Shown here: one piece after another, positions 8,419-11,268 of the stretch
Numbering within the stretch: position 1 is the first letter of the stretch
How the letters are laid out: each line of letters opens with the position of its first letter
DNA from: Bacillota bacterium
Lineage (GTDB): Bacteria; Bacillota_A; Clostridia; Clostridiales; Clostridiaceae
Assembly (NCBI GenBank): GCA_021780795.1
Contig: JAJXYA010000141.1
Location: 1 to 11,268 of the forward strand
Reading direction: 5' to 3'
Length of the DNA stretch: 11,268 nucleotides
Program-made: the position numbers and the translations under genes
Notes under the pieces: model-generated
Database searches by the model: none
Seen by the model: the letters and a program-made list of their open reading frames with translations, nothing else
Told to the model about the DNA's origin: nothing

Positions 8419-8520
8419 TCAAAGCTTAGCTTTACTTATTTGACTTCCTGCCCAATTTAAAAAAGGTATTAAAGTAATAAAAAGCACCGATATTCCAATT
8501 AGAAAAATTATATCCTCCAT
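8419..8520 (-). CDS. Small hydrophobic peptide ahead of kdpF, 33 aa
   Basis: This 33-residue reading frame starts at ATG 8520 (MEDIIFLIGISVLFITLIPF) with AGGAGG at about 8528-8533. It has one membrane helix (about 4-21), then a short polar and basic tail containing NWAGSQISKAK. It is the first gene of the kdp operon. C. acetobutylicum was reported to have two small hydrophobic frames, orfZ and orfY, before kdpA; this one occupies the orfZ position. My inference is a small membrane partner of the pump or sensor. A regulatory leader peptide is an alternative, but the strong ribosome site and protein-like sequence favour a product. Confidence 0.65.
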   Translation of the reverse strand: MEDIIFLIGISVLFITLIPFLNWAGSQISKAKL

Positions 8521-8565
8521 CAAAAATCCTCCTATCTTTTATTAACTCTCTATCACGCATATCTG

Positions 8566-8605
8566 ATTATAATACACTTCTTTCTAATAAATAAAACTGT
8601 ATAAA
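8566..8605 (-). promoter_or_regulatory. kdpFABC promoter: Candidate kdp operon promoter with T-rich activator-like box
   Basis: A consensus TATAAT lies at 8566-8571 on the minus strand, about 45 nt before the first small ORF. At 17-bp spacing the -35 position reads TTATTT, which is poor, as expected for a promoter that needs an activator. Overlapping and just upstream is TTTATA-CAGTT-TTATTT (8589-8605). This resembles the TTTATA-N5-TTTACA element bound by E. coli KdpE, though only the first half matches well and its placement differs. No KdpE is encoded in the window, so the binding protein is unknown. Confidence 0.45.
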
Positions 8606-8688
8606 ATTGCATCTCTTATTTTATCCGACTTATTAGAAGTTGTTATATTAATTTATTCTTGTTTTCCATATTAATATGTGCTTTTTTC

Positions 8689-8716
8689 TCAATTTATTAT
8701 TAGCACAATAAATTGA
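8689..8716. promoter_or_regulatory. 10-bp inverted repeat overlapping the kinase -35 box (possible operator)
   Basis: TCAATTTATT (8689-8698) and AATAAATTGA (8707-8716) are exact inverted arms separated by 8 nt. The right arm covers the first four bases of the TTGACT -35 box. That geometry fits a repressor operator or a dimeric regulator site controlling the sensor-kinase operon. AT-rich DNA produces such repeats by chance more often than average. Confidence 0.45.
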
Positions 8717-8741
8717 CTTTATTCTGCTTAAAATCTATACT
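8713..8741 (+). promoter_or_regulatory. Sigma-A promoter of the sensor kinase operon
   Basis: TTGACT (8713-8718) and TATACT (8736-8741) are spaced by exactly 17 bp, predicting a start site near 8748 and a 5' leader of about 28 nt before the TTG start at 8776. It is close to consensus, so basal expression should be appreciable unless repressed through the overlapping inverted repeat. Confidence 0.72.
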
Positions 8742-8775
8742 TAAACCAACTCAACTATAAAGGTGGTTTTTTTCC

Positions 8776-10518
8776 TTGAAAACTTTAAAAAGTAAGTTTA
8801 CCTTTTTTAATCTTGCTGTTGTAATATCTTTAGTTTTAATTATAAGCTTTGTATCAACCATAAATTTTTTAAATATAAGAAATCAAATCGATAACTTAAT
8901 GATAAATAACTATAAAAGTATAAAAGCATGCAATAATATGCTACTAGCTTTAGAAGAAGAGAATAATGGAGGTTCGTCACTTTTAAAATATAATTCCACT
9001 TTTTCATACCAACTTAATATTGAAGAACATAATATTACTGAGCCAAATGAAAACCACTATGTGGATATATTAAAAATAGACTATAATAACTTTTACAATG
9101 CAGAAAACATGTCTTTAATTAAAAATTCTTCTCTTTTTAATAATGTTAAAAATGACTTGAATGCTTTAATTACCATTAATGAAACTGCAATGAATAATAA
9201 AAAAAATATAATAATTTCAAATACCGAGATATCTGTTTTTAATATATTATGCTTCTCAGTTGTTTCAATATTAATAGGTTTCATAATTTCTACCTACTTT
9301 ACAAATAAATTTTTGAAGCCAATTTTTGCACTTATTAAAGCTATAAAAACTATTAAGGACGGTAATTTAGATGTACGAGTACCGATATTGTCTAATGATG
9401 AACTTGGAGAAATGTCAAAAGAATTCAATAAAATGCTCTTGAGACTTAAGGAATTTGAAAACAGCACAGCTGGAGAGCTTATGGATGAAAAAAACAAATC
9501 CATAGCAATAGTAAAAAGCATTTCGGATCCTTTAGTAGTTTTAACTCCCAAATGCAATATGACACTTTTAAATAATAGCTTTGAAAAAATTTTTAAAGTA
9601 GCTGAAAAAGATGCATTATATAAACCTTTCTTTGACTTTCTAGACAATAAAGAATTATATAAGCATATTCACGATGTGCTTGAACAAAAAAAAGAAAATT
9701 CAAAAATAATAGAATTCCATAAAAATAAAGAAGAATACTTTTTTAATGTTATAGTATCTCTAGTTAAAGATATCCATCAAAACATTACTAGTGTAGTGGT
9801 GCTTTTTCAAAATGTTACTACTCTCAAACAACTAGAAAGGCTTAAAACAAATTTTGTTTCCACAATTTCACATGAATTTAAAACTCCTCTCACTTCAATT
9901 ATGATAGGAACAAGTATAATCTCAAACCAACAAATTGGTTCTTTAAATGAAAAACAAAAAGATATTGTAAATGCTATAATTGAAGATAGTGAAAGACTTT
10001 CTGAACTTGTAACTAATCTTCTTCAGCTTTCCAAGATACAGACAAATGAAGAAGCATATAACTTCTCAAGTTGCTCTATTAATTCCATAATTGAAAATTG
10101 TGCTAAAGCTTTCTATGAACAACTTTCTGCAAAAGATATTAAACTTGAGCTTGAGGTTGGTAACAAATTACCAAAAGTAATTGCTGACAGCGAAAAAATT
10201 TCATGGGTAATAAATAACCTTATTTCTAATGCTTTAAAATACACAACTGCTGGTGACTATATTATTATTTCTGCCAAGGTTAAACTTGGTGAAATGCATA
10301 TTCTTGTTAAAGATACTGGTATGGGAATTCCTGAACAATATAAAGAAAAGATATTTGATAAATTTGTGCAAGTTGTTGGACGAGACAGTGAAATTAGAGG
10401 CTCTGGTTTAGGGCTTACTATTTCCAAGGAAATAGTAGAAAGTCACAAGGGGCATATTTGGTGTGAAAGCGAAGAGGATAGTGGAAGTACTTTTACTTTT
10501 ACTTTACCGCTTGAATAA
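8776..10518 (+). CDS. Membrane sensor histidine kinase (HAMP-PAS-HisKA-HATPase)
   Basis: This is a 580-residue two-component sensor. It has a first membrane helix at about 11-32, an extracytoplasmic helical domain of about 120 residues (33-151), a second helix at about 152-175, HAMP (about 175-228), PAS (about 240-348) and HisKA with H366 in ISHEFKTPL. The ATPase part has the N-box NNLISNALKYT, G1 DTGMGIP (513-519) and G2 RGSGLGL. The segment NYKSIKACNNMLLALEEENNG (45-65) recalls the four-helix sensor of Pseudomonas KinB. It starts at TTG 8776, preceded by AAAGGTGG at 8759-8766; the next in-frame ATG would remove the first helix. It is not KdpD: the KdpD N-terminal and Usp domains and the four clustered helices are absent. 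Divergent placement suggests, but does not prove, that it controls kdp. Confidence 0.9.
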   Translation: MKTLKSKFTFFNLAVVISLVLIISFVSTINFLNIRNQIDNLMINNYKSIKACNNMLLALEEENNGGSSLLKYNSTFSYQLNIEEHNITEPNENHYVDILKIDYNNFYNAENMSLIKNSSLFNNVKNDLNALITINETAMNNKKNIIISNTEISVFNILCFSVVSILIGFIISTYFTNKFLKPIFALIKAIKTIKDGNLDVRVPILSNDELGEMSKEFNKMLLRLKEFENSTAGELMDEKNKSIAIVKSISDPLVVLTPKCNMTLLNNSFEKIFKVAEKDALYKPFFDFLDNKELYKHIHDVLEQKKENSKIIEFHKNKEEYFFNVIVSLVKDIHQNITSVVVLFQNVTTLKQLERLKTNFVSTISHEFKTPLTSIMIGTSIISNQQIGSLNEKQKDIVNAIIEDSERLSELVTNLLQLSKIQTNEEAYNFSSCSINSIIENCAKAFYEQLSAKDIKLELEVGNKLPKVIADSEKISWVINNLISNALKYTTAGDYIIISAKVKLGEMHILVKDTGMGIPEQYKEKIFDKFVQVVGRDSEIRGSGLGLTISKEIVESHKGHIWCESEEDSGSTFTFTLPLE

Positions 10519-10535
10519 TTATATGGAGGATAGCT

Positions 10536-11105
10536 ATGAAAAAAGTTCTTATCGTAGATGACACTAAAAATATTCGTTTACTTCTTACTACCTGTTTGGA
10601 ATTATATGGCTTTAAAGTGTTTTCTACTAATAACGGAAAAGCCGCAATTGAACTATTCAAAAATGAAAACTTAGACTTGGCATTTTTAGATATAAAGTTG
10701 CCAGAAATGAGTGGCACAGAAGTTTTAAGAGTCATTCGAAATTTAAATATAAACACGCCAGTTATAATAATGACTGCTTTTGCTACCGTAAAAAATGCAG
10801 TTGAATGTACAAAACTTGGTGCTGTCGCTTACCTTCAAAAACCCTTTACTGCAGAAAAGGTTAAAAACGTACTATCTGAAATATATATTTCTCTCGATGA
10901 TAACATTTTAGATAAGCAAAAAAAAGCTGAAGATTTAATTATTTGTAACAAATTAAATGATGCTTATGACCTACTAAAAAGTATTCTTTCATTAGATCCA
11001 TGTTGCAGTAAAACATATGAACTTATTGGCAAAGTTCACGAATTAAAGGGTGAAGAAGATAAAGCAAAAGTTTTTTTTGAAACTTCTAAACAACTAGAGA
11101 AATAA
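10536..11105 (+). CDS. Response regulator: receiver plus two TPR repeats, no DNA-binding domain
   Basis: This is a 189-residue regulator, 17 nt after the kinase and preceded by GGAGGA (10525-10530), so it is its likely phosphorylation partner. Residues 1-118 are a complete receiver: D8/D9, phospho-acceptor D52, T80 and K102 are all present. The stretch TAFATVKNAVECTKLGAVAYLQKPF is typical of NtrC/AlgB-type receivers. Instead of AAA+ and HTH domains there are two contiguous 34-residue TPR motifs at about 124-157 (A143, L147, P155) and 158-189 (Y161, I164, G165, G172, A177, F181). No winged helix or HTH is visible. Output is therefore probably by protein contact, for example with another regulator or the membrane pump. 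The frame ends naturally ahead of a terminator, so it does not look truncated by mutation. It is not KdpE. Confidence 0.9.
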   Translation: MKKVLIVDDTKNIRLLLTTCLELYGFKVFSTNNGKAAIELFKNENLDLAFLDIKLPEMSGTEVLRVIRNLNINTPVIIMTAFATVKNAVECTKLGAVAYLQKPFTAEKVKNVLSEIYISLDDNILDKQKKAEDLIICNKLNDAYDLLKSILSLDPCCSKTYELIGKVHELKGEEDKAKVFFETSKQLEK

Positions 11106-11129
11106 ACCTTATAATCTTTTAAAGAAATA

Positions 11130-11160
11130 AAAAAGCATCATATAAAATATGATGCTTTTT
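11130..11160 (+). terminator. Intrinsic terminator of the two-component operon
   Basis: A 14-bp perfect stem (AAAAAGCATCATAT with its complement) encloses a 3-nt AAA loop and ends in a T-run, 24 nt after the response regulator stop. It closes a two-gene operon and marks the boundary with the higher-GC sequence to the right. Confidence 0.88.
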
Positions 11161-11162
11161 GG

Positions 11163-11191
11163 TTGACGAGAGCGGTTTGCTCGCGTATAAT
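11163..11191 (+). promoter_or_regulatory. Near-consensus sigma-70 promoter with inverted repeat in spacer
   Basis: TTGACG (11163-11168) and TATAAT (11186-11191) have an ideal 17-bp spacer. The spacer and -35 end hold arms CGAGAGC (11167-11173) and GCTCGCG (11179-11185), which pair at 6 of 7 positions around a 5-nt centre. This is a plausible operator placed to block RNA polymerase, as in autoregulated small regulators and antitoxins. Confidence 0.65.
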
Positions 11192-11198
11192 CGTTCGC

Positions 11199-11268
11199 AT
11201 GAAAACAAAACAAACCTACACTCTTTCCGAAGAACTGGCCGGTCAGTTGACTGACATTGGACAGAGGC
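11199..11268 (+). CDS. Start of an unknown gene, possibly RHH-type regulator (partial, runs off window)
   Basis: An open frame begins at ATG 11199 and continues to the window end, giving 23 residues beginning MKTKQTYTLSEELAGQ. The ATG is only 7 nt after the -10 box, so the predicted transcription start coincides with the A of the ATG and the message would be leaderless; no Shine-Dalgarno is possible. The pattern of a short basic beta-strand followed by LSEELAGQLTDIG is weakly like the N-terminus of ribbon-helix-helix (CopG/Arc) proteins, but 23 residues cannot establish a family. GC content here is far above the neighbouring genes, suggesting acquired DNA or an assembly join. Confidence 0.4.
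   Translation, partial: MKTKQTYTLSEELAGQLTDIGQR

Larger units (their letters stand above)
8521..8775. promoter_or_regulatory. Divergent kdp / two-component control region
   Basis: These 255 bp separate the leftward kdp operon from the rightward sensor-kinase operon and hold promoters for both. They are very AT-rich and contain several inverted repeats: 9-bp arms TTCTAATAA/TTATTAGAA (8582-8590, 8630-8638) flanking the kdp -35 zone; the 12-bp palindrome CATATTAATATG (8667-8678); and 10-bp arms at 8689-8716. I see no riboswitch: both predicted 5' leaders are short (roughly 30-40 nt), too short for a c-di-AMP (ydaO) aptamer. Confidence 0.6.

Noticed and set aside
8521..8775. c-di-AMP or other riboswitch ahead of kdp
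   Set aside because: The predicted 5' leaders are only about 30-40 nt and no aptamer-like conserved stems were seen.
8776..10518. Assigning the sensor kinase as kdpD
   Set aside because: It lacks the KdpD N-terminal ATP-binding and Usp domains and the four clustered membrane helices, and it has a HAMP-PAS layout.

Overview
The window looks like a chromosomal segment of a low-GC Firmicute, most likely Clostridium sensu lato. Base composition is strongly AT-rich, ribosome binding sites are strong GGAGG types, TTG starts occur, and intrinsic terminators are typical. The small ORFs ahead of kdpA also match my recollection of the C. acetobutylicum kdp locus. Species cannot be fixed from the sequence alone.

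Left block (1-3280, + strand): the tail of a phosphonate-type ABC uptake operon. It holds an ATPase (phnC), two permeases (phnE-type) and a HCxxGxxRT tyrosine/serine-type phosphatase, tightly spaced. The substrate-binding protein (PhnD type) is not in the window and would be expected upstream. The operon ends in three exact 16-bp tandem repeats plus a partial fourth, followed by a 20-bp perfect-stem hairpin terminator. That terminator can also serve the convergent gene.

Middle block (3297-8520, - strand): a complete high-affinity K+-transporting P-type ATPase operon, read leftwards as a 33-aa hydrophobic peptide, kdpF, kdpA, kdpB, kdpC. An unrecognised 108-aa gene follows, with its own likely promoter. 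All catalytic KdpB residues are present at E. coli numbering (D307, TGES 159-162, D518/D522, D583/K586), and KdpA has all four filter loops, so the pump should be functional.

Right block (8521-11160): a 255-bp divergent control region, then a + strand two-component operon of a membrane sensor kinase (HAMP-PAS-HisKA-HATPase) and a response regulator. These are not KdpD and KdpE. The kinase lacks the KdpD/Usp input domains. The regulator has an NtrC-like receiver followed by two TPR repeats and no DNA-binding domain. This is the most unusual part of the window: a K+ pump paired with a two-component system whose output appears to be protein-protein contact.

Right edge (11161-11268): base composition jumps to about 49% GC by hand count. 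A near-consensus sigma-70 promoter with an inverted repeat in its spacer sits 7 nt ahead of an ATG, giving a predicted leaderless transcript. The encoded N-terminus faintly resembles a ribbon-helix-helix regulator and runs off the window.
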